A stretch of 64,000 nt of DNA, from the NCBI GenBank assembly GCA_035048485.1, contig CM068590.1:310001-374000 (forward strand), in the 5' to 3' direction. Made by a program: the position numbers and the translations under genes. The notes beneath the pieces were generated by a model. The model made no database searches, was not told where the DNA came from, and saw nothing but the letters and a program-made list of their open reading frames with translations. Numbering within the stretch: position 1 is the stretch's first letter; every line of letters starts with the position of its first letter. The DNA is from Pteria penguin (Eukaryota > Mollusca > Bivalvia > Pterioida > Pteriidae). Of the stretch, positions 14,184 to 29,815 are shown one piece after another.

Positions 14184-14262
14184 ATGTCGCAGTTTCAAGG
14201 AACATGGACTGACGATGAAAGTGTCCCAAGAACAAATTTCGAGGAACTAATGAAAAAGTTGG
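14184..14262 (+). CDS. FABP gene 1, exon 1
   Basis: Codes for residues 1-26 and the first base of codon 27. The donor is G|GTAAGT. It contains the F-x-G-x-W start typical of the family. Confidence 0.9.
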
Positions 14263-16585
14263 GTAAGTAATTAATAATTTAATATCAGTATAATCGAACG
14301 TTAACTACCTTGTTTGTATTGATTAGTAAGAATTACATGCACATCATTGGAAATAGTTTGCCTTTACACCTCTGCATTATTTTATAACAGCTGCAAGTAC
14401 GGTATCTTTCTGTTGGATGGTTGATTGGTGTTTTACGTCGCTTTCAACAATATTTCAGTTATATCGCGACATGGAAGCAGGAGGTTATCAACCTCTTAAA
14501 CATAGTGGCGCAACCCAGGAATCGAACCCGGATCGTCGTCGCCGCAAGCCAAGCGCTTAATCACTACACTAAGCCTGCCCCCGGTATCTTTCTGACTGCA
14601 TGCCTATCATTTCTGTCTGTCAATATAATACAGCATGTATCTTGAGGTATAATGTAAAACCCTTACACAATTCTCATGTATATGGAAATTCTAACATTCT
14701 TTGTAAAATAATCCAACATTCATTGCAGAATGTTTAAGTATTTACCTTGATTGGCATGAAAATGAATTGCACGACGTGAGAGGGTTCCTCTCGTCCTAAG
14801 TCGGTATCGTAATTGCACTACAATCAAATATTTTTGTAATGTGTTATATGTGCTAGTATATTATTTATATTCATGTATTGTATAGCTCCATGGTGACTTC
14901 TGCCACATATCTGAGCCTGTAACTCCTCTTTATCCTTTGTTATTACCTCAGTAGAATCGGTTTACCTGGAAATGCTTTAGTGTTCTAAACAACAGATGTT
15001 CATAGTGTATCTGAGGTGAAACTACTTTTGTTTACAAATCTAGATTTTTCAAGCTTCGAATTTAGGACATTGTGATATATATAATCTTTTTTCTGCAAGT
15101 CAGTGACAAATAGAGCTTGATGTGTCACTCAGTCGAACCTATAACGGTCATAACCTTAACAGGATATCCGAATCATAACTTAGTGTAACATGACTGGTAT
15201 AAAATGGTTGTCCTAACTGACATTAATCTTTACAGAAATTCAAGCGGACCTTATAGAAAAATACAAGAATTCCAAGACAACCATGACTTATACTGTTAAC
15301 GGAAATAAAGTGGAAGTCAAGGTGGCCTCCACGGCATTTCCCGGACAGACACGGGAATACAGCTTCACGTCTGGAGAACCATTCGATGACGTCGGCATGG
15401 ATGGGTCTACATTTAAGGTCAGTTTTCCCTGCACTTAGCTACTATATATTATACCATATATATCGATAACCGGTCCATACTGTACATAATATTGGTATCA
15501 AATTCATACACAGAGTTGAGCTAATTTAATTTCTATTAAAATTACATTTCATACCATTCTTTATAATATAATCGATGGAAGGCGAGCTATCTGCGTTCCT
15601 TTCTTGACTAAGCATTGTTTACATAAATGTGATAATACTGCTCACATCATATAGATATAGTGTAAACTAACGACAATATTTTGTACATACATATATATGT
15701 ACATAAGGCGTTAATACCAGATTCATCAGGTAATCAAGCGTAAGTACATGTTTATATTCATAGGCAACAGTAACATTAGATAGTGACAGCAAGCTTACGG
15801 AATCTGGCAGCTCGGAGAAGTGGGGGCAATTCTGCTGTACACGAGAAATCGTTGGAAACGTCATGAAAGTGGTAAGTTATTTCAGACATTCCAGATTCGG
15901 TCCGATGCCGAGGTATAAAATCGCATCACTGCACGGCACTATGAGATTGTATAATAATATCGCAGTATAATATCTTACAACTACATTGCACAATAATATC
16001 GCAGTATAAGATCTTACAACCACATTGCACAATAAGATCATATTATGATACAAAGAATCTTTTTTAAGATCTCACCAAAAAAATCGCACTTTAAGTTCAC
16101 ACTATAAGATTACACGATAAGATCGCATTATAAAATCGCAATACCGAATTCCTCTATCAGATCGCATGGCAATGTTACATTATAACATGATTTCAAGGGA
16201 TCACATTATACGATTCTTTCGACATTCAGCTTTTAGCAACTGTTCGTGTATTCCATGTTTACCACTTACCTCTGGGCAAGAGCTAAACTGTCCTTCAATT
16301 CTGACCACTGATACATTGATCAATTCAAGCCGGTGTGACCTAATGGATGAGGTGCTCGGCTCGTGATCGAGAGGTCCGGGTTCGACTCCCGTCCTGGGCG
16401 CACGGGTGTTCTGTCTTTCGGATGAGACAGTAAAAACCGAGGTCCCGTGTCACGGTAGGCATGGCACGTAAAAGATCCCTCACTGCTTCGGGTGGGTCCG
16501 TTGCAAAGGTCTAAATTTGTATGCAATGAATCAGGCAGATGCCGTCACCATATACGTGAAATAATCGTGGAGTGACGTAAAACAG

Positions 16586-16661
<76 letters not shown>

Positions 16662-16803
16662 TAATCAATCAATCAATCAATCATTGATCAGGTCTAATCT
16701 TCATGAAATAAAATTGACTTCAAGATGTGAAACAATGTATGTTCTCTTCCAGAATCAGACAAATGCTGGCATAACCATGACGTACCAGATGAAGAGGGCT
16801 TAA
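14184..16803 (+). CDS. Fatty acid-binding protein-like gene 1 (four exons)
   Basis: Intracellular lipid-binding (FABP/CRABP) family. Exons are 14,184-14,262, 15,236-15,417, 15,764-15,871 and 16,753-16,803, giving 139 residues, normal for the family. All introns are GT-AG and phases agree (1, 0, 0), the classic FABP four-exon plan. The N-terminus MSQFQGTW followed by TNFEELMKKLG fits the FABP signature; later landmarks are TYTVNGNKVEVKV, TREYSFTSGEPF and GSSEKWGQF. Members form a ten-stranded cytosolic beta-barrel carrying fatty acids or other hydrophobic ligands. The C-terminal R-x-Y that binds the carboxylate in many vertebrate FABPs is not seen; the chain ends TYQMKRA. The start is the first ATG after a possible TATA-like element, in context AAAATGT. 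A related gene follows 6.4 kb downstream on the same strand. The ligand is unknown. Confidence 0.93.
14413..14582 (-). mobile_element. tRNA-derived SINE (family A), full length
   Basis: Read on the - strand it starts GGGGGCAGGCTTGGTGTAGT, with a tRNA-like A box, a B box (GGTTCGATTCC) and a 3' tail CGACGTAAAACACCAATCAA. It is flanked by a perfect 12-bp target-site duplication GGTATCTTTCTG at 14,401-14,412 and 14,583-14,594. It sits in intron 1 of FABP gene 1. Confidence 0.93.
14792..14932. repeat. Interspersed repeat fragment shared with 58,861-59,000
   Basis: About 140 bp beginning CGTCCTAAGTCGGTATCGTA and ending near CTCCTCTTT is nearly identical to 58,861-59,000, where it forms part of a longer insertion inside a LINE. 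The family is not recognised. Confidence 0.85.
15236..15417 (+). CDS. FABP gene 1, exon 2
   Basis: Acceptor TTTACAG, donor AAG|GTCAGT. Codes for residues 27-87, the helix-lid to mid-barrel segment with TYTVNGNKVEVKV and GMDGSTFK. Confidence 0.92.
15764..15871 (+). CDS. FABP gene 1, exon 3
   Basis: Exactly 36 codons in phase 0, acceptor TTCATAG, donor GTG|GTAAGT. Encodes ATVTLDSDSKLTE through GNVMKV. Its length is the reference for the 109-nt exon in the paralogue. Confidence 0.92.
15950..16170. repeat. Short degenerate repeats in FABP gene 1 intron 3
   Basis: Imperfect repeats of an ATCGCAGTATAAGATCTTAC / ACATTGCACAATAATATCGC motif followed by TAAGATCGCATTATAA-like units. No coding potential seen. 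Confidence 0.6.
16323..16681 (+). mobile_element. tRNA-derived SINE (family B) with (AATC)n tail
   Basis: The tRNA-like head has an A-box region around TGACCTAATGGATGAGG and a B box GGTTCGACTCC, then a conserved body (GTCTTTCGGATGAGACAGTA). The 3' end GTGACGTAAAACAGCAATCA runs into about 90 bp of (AATC)n. A 9-bp duplication CATTGATCA flanks it at 16,314-16,322 and 16,682-16,690. It lies in intron 3 of FABP gene 1. Confidence 0.9.
16753..16803 (+). CDS. FABP gene 1, exon 4
   Basis: Acceptor CTCTTCCAG. Encodes the last 16 residues, NQTNAGITMTYQMKRA, and TAA. The final barrel strand carries Y-x-M where many FABPs have R-x-Y. Confidence 0.88.
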   Translation, partial: NQTNAGITMTYQMKRA

Positions 16804-16955
16804 CTCCCCTCCCCGGCCATTCGGGACACCTCTAGCACAGCACACCTCTATATATAATAAGTATAAATGGTCTATATTAGAGAGTCCATGCAGCTGTCAT
16901 CTGATTAATGATAATGCCAAGGGCTCGGATTTAAACACGAGTATCTGTATCTTAT

Positions 16956-16961
16956 AATAAA
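16956..16961 (+). terminator. Polyadenylation signal of FABP gene 1
   Basis: AATAAA lies 153 bp after the stop codon, with GT-rich sequence (GTCTTCGTTGTT) immediately downstream. Confidence 0.75.
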
Positions 16962-17129
16962 GTCTTCGTTGTTACTACATGTACGAGTTACTGTTATCAT
17001 TTACCAAAAATAATATAATAACATTCTGCAGAAAGCAAGTTTACTGCCACCTTGACCTTGGACGTGATTGGGGTCATGCTTATAACAAACCCTTCACTAA
17101 TGACCTACTGAAGTGAGGTACCATCTCTA

Positions 17130-17345
17130 GGCATGGAATACACCCCGGGCAGATATCGTGAACAACTAGCGGTCATATAGGCCAAAACTAGTGGTCATCT
17201 GGTCAAAATTAGCGATCATCTGGTCAAAACTGGCGGTCATCTACGCCAGAACTGGCGTGTCATCTGGCCAAAACTGGCGGTCATCTGACAAAAAACTATT
17301 GAGCATCTGGCCAGAACTGGCCGTCATTTAGGACGAAACCAAATG
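17130..17345. repeat. Degenerate 20-24-bp tandem repeat
   Basis: About eight units of the form AAAACTGGCGGTCATCTGGCC, with variants AGTGGTCATCTGGTC. Units are diverged, suggesting an old array. Confidence 0.85.
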
Positions 17346-17389
17346 TATCCTCAACCTTCACACTAGTGTATGGGTTCTTTAGGTAGAAA

Positions 17390-17790
17390 GTCACACTACA
17401 CGTGTGTCGGGCAAATCTAAATCGCAACAAGGATATTTCCGTAGCATAAACAAATCCGGAATCTACGAGTGTCGGGCAAGTCTAGATCGCAACATGGAGA
17501 TATCCGTAGCATAAACAAATCCGTAATCTACGAGTGTCAAGTAAGTTTAGATCGCTACAGGAAGATATTGGTATCATAAATAAATCCGGAATCTACGAGT
17601 GTCAAGTAAGTTTAGATCGCAGCAGGAAGATATTGGTGTCATAAACAAATCCGGATTCTAAGAGTGTCAAGCAAGTCTAGATCGCAACAGGAAGATATTG
17701 GTGTCATAAACAAATCCGGAATCTAAGAGTGTCAAGCAAGTCTAGATCGCAACAGGGAGATATTGGTAACATAAACAAATTCAGATGCTA
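17390..17790. repeat. About 62-bp tandem repeat, 6 copies
   Basis: Units carry GAGTGTCAAGCAAGTCTAGA, then TCGCAACAGGAAGATATTGG and ATAAACAAATCCGGAATCTA. The last copy is degenerate. Confidence 0.9.
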
Positions 17791-17929
17791 CGGTCAGGAG
17801 GACATGAGATTCAAGTCTCTCTGGGAATATGTCAATTCGTAGGGACGTAGATCCAGTGCTACGGAGTTTCCCGTACACATATGGGTTACGTGAACTTTTG
17901 TAATTCTTCTTAATCTGTTGTCTGTCAAT

Positions 17930-18002
17930 CCCCCCCCCAAAAAAACCCCAAACAAACAAACAAACAAACAAAAACAAACAAAAAACAAAAACAAACAAAA
18001 CA
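17930..18002. repeat. C/A-rich low-complexity tract
   Basis: A run of C, then A-rich (AAAC)n sequence. It produces a spurious F/C/V-rich open frame on the - strand. Confidence 0.85.
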
Positions 18003-19900
18003 TATCAGCCCACGAGCTTTTGACATCAGAACCTTGTTTCTGACCACAGTTGAGTCAGGGGAGCTCACGTGATCGTAATTTGTCAGTTACCTATCACATT
18101 TTCCACCACAACTAGTCACGTGGCTATTGTGAGTGTAATTGGTCTGATGTCCGTCATCATCCTCACCCTAGATGAGTCAGGAGAACATTCGTGATCACAG
18201 TCTGTTTTTCAGCTTTTCTCGTCATATAGTTACCATCTTCTTTTGTCCGTCTTCTTTTTTATCACATACTTTACTGTGTTTATTTAAGAAATTTTCCAGT
18301 GTGGTACCATTGAAATGTTAATGGTCCCTTTCAAAATTTTTGAGACATTCTTGCCTTTTTTCGTATATTTGTTAATTATACACATCTACAAATTCTACTT
18401 CTGTTTAACACGCAAGATCGTGATTGAACGTTTGGACTCGTGCTTTTATACACGATATCCTTTTGTTTTTCGGTGGGACAGAAAATCTGCCCAAGTTCAG
18501 AACAATAGATTTGGAAGGTGACTAAAATACAAAACATGAACGGAATGAGCATTTGAGATCTTGCGTATTGTTGAACATAACTTTATTTGCTCATACTTTT
18601 TTCTGCATCAGCGCTGTACTTGGGATTGATATCTATTATTTATCTATCTATTCATTTATGAGTGCAAAACTAGAATCAACTCAAGAGCACGTAACAACAG
18701 CCTTATCATACAAGAGCTTCACTTTTTACGTCTATGCAATGAGTGTATCCAAAACAAGATAATGCATTGACATCAAGTGCGAGAGCGGGAAATTCAGAAA
18801 AGAATTTTGTTTACTAAGTCCATTTAAATTTTATGATAACAAATAAAGGTTAGAATGGTAAACAAGGTACTTGTAAATGTTTAAATGCAAAATGGAATAT
18901 TTGTTTATATGTTGTTTGATTCTTGATATGGGGTTTCGGAGGCATTGTCACCTTCCCGCTATCTATATATCGAGCGGACGGCCCCTGGCAACCGAGAACC
19001 ATGAAGGAAGTACAGTCTATAGTCTTTGTTTTGTTTGTTTGGAGGAATGGAAGCTGTCTAGTCACAAGAAGTGGTAATTTAATTAAAAAGCCATGTGTTT
19101 CAGTTAAGAAGCATTCCAGCTTTCCCAATAAAATGAATCTTAGGCGGTTTACACTTTAGTCGAAAAAAGATCTACATTGCCTACAGTACATGTATGCTGG
19201 ATACGAACGAGGCACTCAAGAAATTACGTAACTAAAGGTCCCTGATAGAGAAAACTTGTACAGGCTGAATTGATCATTGGAGACGAGGTATTAGTTTAAA
19301 AAGTAGAACATGCTCCGCAGGAACGGAAAGTTACAATCAAAGTACGAAGAACTGAAATCGATGAGTGACGTGACGTCATTTCCTTGGTGAATGATAGGAA
19401 TTATGGCATGGGTAGGCTCCCAATGACTTGATTAGATATTGATAGAAAATATGGAAATTGACCACTTAATTTTTGATATACTTTTCCTTGCAGCTTAATC
19501 GATGTCTGAAAATGTAGCATCCTTTCATTCTTCTTTCTTTCTTTGTATGAACGTAGTAAAAAATTGGGGATTAAGGGATGGGGAGGGAAGAGGAAGAGAG
19601 GGTGTTAGGGCTGGGGTATGTGAGCTCCCAAATTTTCATCATAAATAAATAATATAAGAGGGAAAATGATAAGAAAAAAATAGCTTCGAATTTTATAAAA
19701 ACAAAAGGGTTGAGAACATTTTGAAATAGATTTATCTAGATGATGCGCATTCTAAGATTGACCTCATAATTATTTCAGGGAATATTAATGGGGATCGCAT
19801 GTAAAAAGCATTTTTACTTTTTTCTGAGGGCATGCAGATTTCCAGAGAGAGCTTTGTGAACGAGTTATATTTCAATGCATCCAATTCATTCTAGTGTTTC
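18003..19900. other. Unique intergenic sequence, no gene seen
   Basis: Short open frames on both strands lack splice context and any recognisable domain. No tandem repeat or SINE was noticed. Purine-rich low complexity occurs near 19,570-19,620. Confidence 0.4.
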
Positions 19901-19904
19901 ATCA

Positions 19905-20010
19905 CCGATAACCGATCATCAACAATAACTGATCATCACCAATAACCGATCATCACCAATAACCGATTATCACCAATAACCGATTATCACCAATAACCGA
20001 TCATTTGATA
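19905..20010. repeat. About 18-bp tandem repeat, 6 copies
   Basis: Units of ATAACCGATCATCACCA with T/C changes in the GATTATC variants. Confidence 0.9.
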
Positions 20011-20034
20011 AACATTTTCATGATTCCCTTTTTA

Positions 20035-21711
20035 GCTCACCTGTGCCAAAGGCTCAAGTGAGATATAGTCATAGTGCGCCGTCCGTCGTACGTCGTCATC
20101 GTCGTCCGTCCGTCGTGAACTTTTTCACATTTTCGACTTCTTCTCTGGAACTACATCGCAGATTTGGATCAAACTTTGTATAAATGATGTACTCAAGGTC
20201 CTTACTAAAATTGTGTTTGGGATCCAGTTTACCTCAGGGGTGGATCCAGGGCGGGGCCAAAAGTGCCCAAAACGCTACCCCTCTTCAAACATCTTCTCCT
20301 CCAGAACCAGTACATAAATGGGGAAACTAATTGCATTTCAACAATCTATAAAGATGGGTTATCGAATATTGTGTTGGGGTATAAGATCCGTCAAATAGAA
20401 ATTTACGCTTTTTTGACGTGTTTCTGGACTTAGTAATTTCAATGCAGAAAAGTGTCATGTTTTTCAGTTAATTGATATTGATGATTTCTTAATGACTATT
20501 TTGATCATAATTGTGGTAAGGAATATTATTGTGAAAGAATTTTGTCAATATCTCAATTTTTGGATTTTTTATGATTTTTTTAAGACTTCCAAAAAAAAAA
20601 GGGGGGGGGGGCGGGGTTAGCCATTTTTCACATTTTTAACTTTTTCTGCAAAACTGTTCAAAGGATTTTAATAAATCTTGGTAGAAATAAGTCACTTATG
20701 ATCTTCTTCAAATTCTTTTGTTTTCGTCCAGACCTCTTTACAGGTGGCGCCACTAGTCAAAAGTAGGTCACAAAAGAGTACCCTCCTTTGACAATATTCT
20801 TTTTCATACGGGTTGTATACAAAGAATGCATAGAAATGATCTAGAGGGATGAGTGAAGACGTATTGTCATTTTGGTTCCCTTCCAAAATCAAATTTTAGA
20901 ATTTTTTTTGGACATTTCTTTGGACTTGGTGATTTCAATGCAGAAAAGTGTCATATTTCCTAGTTAATTGATAATGATGATTTCTTATGGACTATTGTGA
21001 TCATAATTATGGCAAGGTATGTTACTTTGAAAGAATTTTGTCAATATATCACTTTTTGGATTTTCTATGAATTTTTAAGACTTTCAATTGAGGGTGTATA
21101 GGAACAATTCTTCACATTTTTAACTTCTGCTGTTATACCTAATGAAAGATTTTAATGAAACATGGAATACATGAAGTACTATAGGTCCCCTATCAATATG
21201 GTAAATTTCATCCAATTGGTTAACAGATAATGCCACCATGTCTAAAAGGTAGGTCTCACTTGAAATATGGAGAGTAGCGGTTCAAATCCAGCTGTGGTCA
21301 AAATTTTTTTTTTCATTTCTTTACACATCTAAATAAGTTTTTAGATGTTTCTCAACACTCAACATATGAAATTAGGCAATTTTAAGTTAGATCTGGACAA
21401 TATTTGAAACAATTGTTATTCATGACCCAGACTTGAAATCAGTCAGCAAAAGGCCCCACCTAAAGAAAATGACTAACTTGTTGTCCTGAATCACATCTTG
21501 CTGAGACAAAGCAAATGCTTAATATCAAAATCACCTGAATGGATGTGCAAAAAAGTGTTGTTTTTATTATGGTCTGAAATAAAATTTGACATATTTTCAA
21601 CATTTATGTTGACTTAGACACAGTAATGCAAAAATAAATGAATTATTCCTTCCTGCATGACTGATCATCTAGGTACTCAGCGATATAGGCCTACTTGGGC
21701 CTCTTGTTAAT
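20035..21711 (+). mobile_element. 1.7 kb AGCTCACCTG...GGGCCTCTTGTT interspersed element
   Basis: It starts TAGCTCACCTGTGCCAAAGG and ends CCTACTTGGGCCTCTTGTT, end motifs I associate with an abundant bivalve repeat. An early part is rich in CGTCCGTCGT. A segment of about 95 bp containing TTCAATGCAGAAAAGTGTCA occurs twice, near 20,429-20,520 and 20,922-21,018, so part of the element was duplicated. No long open frame exists, so it is non-autonomous. Its class is not certain. Confidence 0.7.
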
Positions 21712-22257
21712 TTTCCAACTTGATAAAGCTTTATCATATTTTTTTTTATCACAAATAACTTATAATTTGATGAAATATTTCTACGATCCCCTTTAGTTAT
21801 TTAATTGTTGGACTTCTGTAGAGAAAGCTTAGAGAAAACTTGAACTTTTGCATGGTATGTGATAACAAACTGTTAATCTTCTTGTATACATATACATCAT
21901 AGGGATCCTGACATAGCATCACCACACACATATCGTCTGTACTTAGCCTTTAAGTAAGATCAATTATTTAGTACGTGTAATCTAAATTCTAATATTTTTA
22001 TATTTCCGTACTCCTTTCATGAAGAAGCTGTAGTGGATTCTCTGATGGAATGATTTGGCAGTTCTTTATTTACTTTTAATTAGCTATTATATAACACTTA
22101 TCAAACCTATTTTTCATGGTACCAATAATGGTTCTTTAAAATTATATTTCAACCCCGCCTCCTCTCACCTGCAATAATGAATTACTTGATTTTATTAAAT
22201 AAATCAGGAGTATACTGATACTGACAGTAAAACGAAAAATACACAATGGACTGTTAC
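21712..22257. other. AT-rich intergenic sequence, no gene seen
   Basis: No open frame, repeat or RNA gene was recognised in this stretch. Confidence 0.4.
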
Positions 22258-22510
22258 ATTATAAGTAAAGGAACACAAACACTCTGTATTGCACATTTTC
22301 GACCTCACGACCTTAATCAAGCAATTTTTCAGATGACAAATACAGACAGATGAGAGGCTTATGTATCTTTGAAATGTGAACTTGGATTTTACATAGTCTT
22401 GTATTTGTCATCTGAAAAATTGCCTTGTATTTGTCATCTGAAACATTGCTTGATAAAGGTCGTGAGGCCGAAAATTTGCAATACAGAGTGTTTGTGTTCC
22501 TTTACTTTTT
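22258..22510. mobile_element. Fold-back (inverted-repeat) element
   Basis: The left arm, about 22,262-22,345 (AACACTCTGTATTGCACATT ... TTTCAGATGACAAATAC), is the inverse of the right arm, about 22,425-22,507 (GTATTTGTCATCTGAAACAT ... GCAATACAGAGTGTTTGTG). A second partial right-arm copy sits at 22,399-22,424. The arms resemble those at 44,962-45,637, pointing to one non-autonomous TIR family. Confidence 0.8.
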
Positions 22511-22634
22511 ATGTGCCGGACTTCCCTTTGGAGGACTTTTTCGAATCTTTGTTACATTATATATTTATCAATTTATCCAACTTTCATGCAGTTTAAGTGA
22601 GCCATCATTTATGAAAATTATAACTTTTGGACAT

Positions 22635-22888
22635 ACAACTTTAAACTACATATAGAAAAATAAATGCAAGAGGAAATAACATTGGGTCAGTAAACTGAAC
22701 TTTAAACTACATATAGAAAAATAAATGCAAGAGGAAATAACATTGGGTCAGTATACTGAACTTTAAACTACATATAAAAAATAAATGCAAGAGGAAATAA
22801 CATTGGGTCAGTAAACTGAACTTTAAACTACATATAAAAAATAAATGCAAGAGGAAATAACATTGGGTCAGTATACTGAACTTTCAGT
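22635..22888. repeat. About 60-bp tandem repeat, 4 copies
   Basis: Units contain AAATGCAAGAGGAAATAACA, TTGGGTCAGTAAACTGAACT and TTAAACTACATATA. Copies are nearly identical, so the array is recent. Confidence 0.93.
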
Positions 22889-23141
22889 ATATAAATAATA
22901 ACGTTAAAACATACAACGCCACACATGACGACATACATGCGGCTTTCAATGCTGTTCACCTATCAGTACTTCGTTTAGTTCCGCGACTGTAAATCCATAT
23001 GTCATAAGCTAGATCGTTTTCTAAATCCATTTTGGTCAGGAGGTATTACTAATGGAATGGTCTTTAAACCCTTTTGCATTGTAGGTTTAAGTTGCCGATT
23101 TCGAAATCTGTGTGTTCTTTTTATTGACATTGGAACAACAC

Positions 23142-23150
23142 TATAAAAAG
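23142..23150 (+). promoter_or_regulatory. TATA box of FABP gene 2
   Basis: TATAAAAAG lies 78 bp before the ATG at 23,220, the same distance as the TATA-like motif in FABP gene 1. Confidence 0.65.
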
Positions 23151-23219
23151 CTTTTTCCTCGCGTGTTATCGACCAGAGAATTCTACATTTTCTTTTTAAC
23201 GGACGTCTTCAGTGTCAGC

Positions 23220-27096
<3,877 letters not shown>

Positions 27097-27200
27097 CAGT
27101 ACAGGCAGCATATTAGTGATCGCTTGACCGAAGACAACGGACTGTAGATTGACACCACGCACTATGACGTCATCATACATACTGTATCATGCTGGTATAT

Positions 27201-27206
27201 AATAAA
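27201..27206 (+). terminator. Polyadenylation signal of FABP gene 2
   Basis: AATAAA lies 105 bp after the stop, followed by T-rich sequence. Confidence 0.7.
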
Positions 27207-27330
27207 CATTTCACAAGATCATTGATTACTGTTCGTTTTTATTACAGTAATTTGATTCTCCAAAACAAAACTTTTCTTGGTTTTTAAGATCTTTACATTC
27301 GTGGACAAAGATTGTCATAATTTACCTAAG

Positions 27331-27466
27331 ACCTAAATCTTGGCTTGGTGCAGACGATCCGGGTGGCGCCACTACGTTGACAACTTCAATTTTTCAAGTT
27401 GCAGTGAACCTGAAAATGTTTTGAAAGCGACATAATGCCTCAACCAACTAACCAACCAACCAGTCC
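27331..27466 (+). mobile_element. Degenerate SINE (family A) relic
   Basis: Retains GACGATCCGGGT, GGCGCCACTACGTT and the 3' part TTTTGAAAGCGACATAATGC with a (CAAC)n tail. The tRNA-like head is mostly lost. Confidence 0.7.
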
Positions 27467-27579
27467 ACCAGAGTGTCATTTTATATCTATATACCCTGTG
27501 TGCGTTACGTCTAAATATTGCACGTGTTGAAAGTCATTTTGGACTCTTCCTATGATTTGTATTAAACAACGTCCTTAGT

Positions 27580-27995
27580 CCATTCTAAGAATACTATGCC
27601 ATTCTAAGCCATACTTATGCCATTCTGGGTCACACTATGTCATACTATGCCATTCTGGGTCACACTTTGTCATACTATGCCATTCTGGGTCACACTATGT
27701 TATACTATGCCATTCTGGGTCATACTATGTCATACTATGCCATTCTAAGCCATACTATGCCATTCTGGGCCATACTATGTCATACTATGCCATTCTAAGC
27801 CATACTATGCCATTCTGGGTCATACTATGTCATACTATGCCATTTGGGCCATACTATCATACTATGCCATTTTAAGCCATACTATGCCATTCTGGGCCAT
27901 ACTATGTCATACTATGCCATTCTAAGCCATACTATGCCATTCTGGGCCATACTATGCCATTCTAAGCCATACTATGCCATTTGGGCCATACTATG
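27580..27995. repeat. Minisatellite of CATACTATGCCATTCTGGG units
   Basis: Alternating 17-19-bp subunits (CATACTATGCCATTCTAAGC, CATACTATGCCATTCTGGGT, CATACTATGT) in higher-order groups. Confidence 0.95.
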
Positions 27996-28139
27996 TAAAG
28001 ATGAGATATACATAAATCCTCAAATACAATGTGTCATGAACAAACTGTTTAAAATGGTATATGTGCAACAAAGAGTTGTTTACGCACAGACGGACGAAGA
28101 ATAATGATTATATCATCGGGGATGGAAGCCAGGTAAAAG

Positions 28140-29130
28140 CACAACATGATGTTAATTGTTGAAGAAGGACAGATACACTGATAGTTGACAGATAAACGGA
28201 CGACAGATACAATACAATATGACGTTGATTGTAAACAATACAATACAACATTGCATTGGTTGTAAACAGGAATACGTACAACGGGCACAATATAACATGG
28301 CATTGATTGTAAACAGACAGACGGACAATGGGCATAATACAACATGGCGTTGGTTGTAAATAGAAAGATGTACAACGGGTACATGACGTTTATTGTTGAC
28401 AGACAGACGAACAACGGGTACAATACAACGTGGCTTTGATTCTAAACAGAAAAACATACAACGGGTACAACACAACATGAATTTGACTGTAAACAGAAAT
28501 ACCTACAAGGGGTACAACACAACATGACGTTAATTTTAAACATAAACACCTACAACGGGTACAATACAACATAGCGTTGATTATAAAGACGTTGGTTGTA
28601 AATAGAAAGATGTACAACGGGTACAATACAACATGACGTTGATCGTAAACAGACAGGCGAACAAAAGGTACAATACAACATGAAATGCATTGTAAAAAGA
28701 AAGATGTACAACGGGTACAATACAACATGGTCAGAAATGTAATCAGAAAGACGTACAACAGGTACAGTACAATGTGGCGCTGATTGTAAATAGACAAATG
28801 TACAACGGAGACAATGTAACATGGCGTTGGTTGTAAACACAAAGACGTACAATGGATACAATACAACATGATGTTGACTATAGGCAGACTAACGTAAAAA
28901 GGGGACAATACAACCTGGCGTTAGTGGTAAACAGGAAGACGTACAACGGATACAATACAACATGGCATTGATTGTAAACTGAAAGACAGATAACGGATAC
29001 AATACAACATAATGCTGGTTGTTATCAGACAGACGTGTATTGAGTACAATATAATATGGCGTTGATTGTAAACAGAAAGACGTACAACAGGCACTATACA
29101 ACATGGCGTTTATTGTTGACAGACAGACGG
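28140..29130. repeat. About 47-bp minisatellite, about 20 diverged copies
   Basis: Units such as GGGTACAATACAACATGGCG, TTGATTGTAAACAGAAAGAC, GTACAAC. They produce several open frames on the - strand (YPLYVFLFTTN-type) that are repeat artefacts. Confidence 0.93.
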
Positions 29131-29329
29131 AAAACGGGTACAATTTAACATGACATTGACTTTCAAGAGACAGACGGACAATTGACGCACATATGACATA
29201 AAGAAAAGTTTTTGACGGACAGACGAACACGGGATACACTAACAACATGACGTTGATTGTAAAATGAAGGACAAACAATAAATAAGGTGTATATCAAAGG
29301 AGATGCACATCGGTTATATGTACAGCTTG

Positions 29330-29815
29330 ACGCGTATTGTTGATGGATAACCATACAGCTTTACGTTGATTATAGATAAACAGAAGGACGATGAAATAAT
29401 CTTTGTAGTAATAGAGACGGACACGCATACAGCATAACATTATTTGTAGGCGGATAGACATACAGCTTGACGTTGTTTTTAGGCAGACACACATACAGCT
29501 TGACGTTGTTTGTAGGTAGACACACATACAGTATGAGGGTGTTTGTAGGCAGACACATACAGCATGACGTTGTTTGTAGACATACACACATACAGCAGGA
29601 CGTTGTTTGTTGACGGACACACATACAGCATGACGTTGTATGTAGGCAGACACACATACAACATGGCGTTGTTTGTAGGCGGACACAAGCATGGTATTGT
29701 TTGTAGACATACACGCATACAACATATTGTTGTTTGCAGGCGGACACACATACGGCACAACGTAATTTGTAGGTGGGCACATACAGTATTGTGTTGTTTG
29801 TATGCGGACACACGC
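29330..29815. repeat. About 33-40-bp minisatellite
   Basis: Units such as ACACATACAGCATGACGTTG, TTTGTAGGCAG. Related in style to the preceding array (CATGGCGTTGWTTGTA core), so the two may share an origin. Confidence 0.92.

Noticed and set aside
14413..14582. Functional tRNA gene
   Set aside because: A and B boxes belong to a SINE head; flanking target duplications and tail show a retroposon, and the cloverleaf is not intact.
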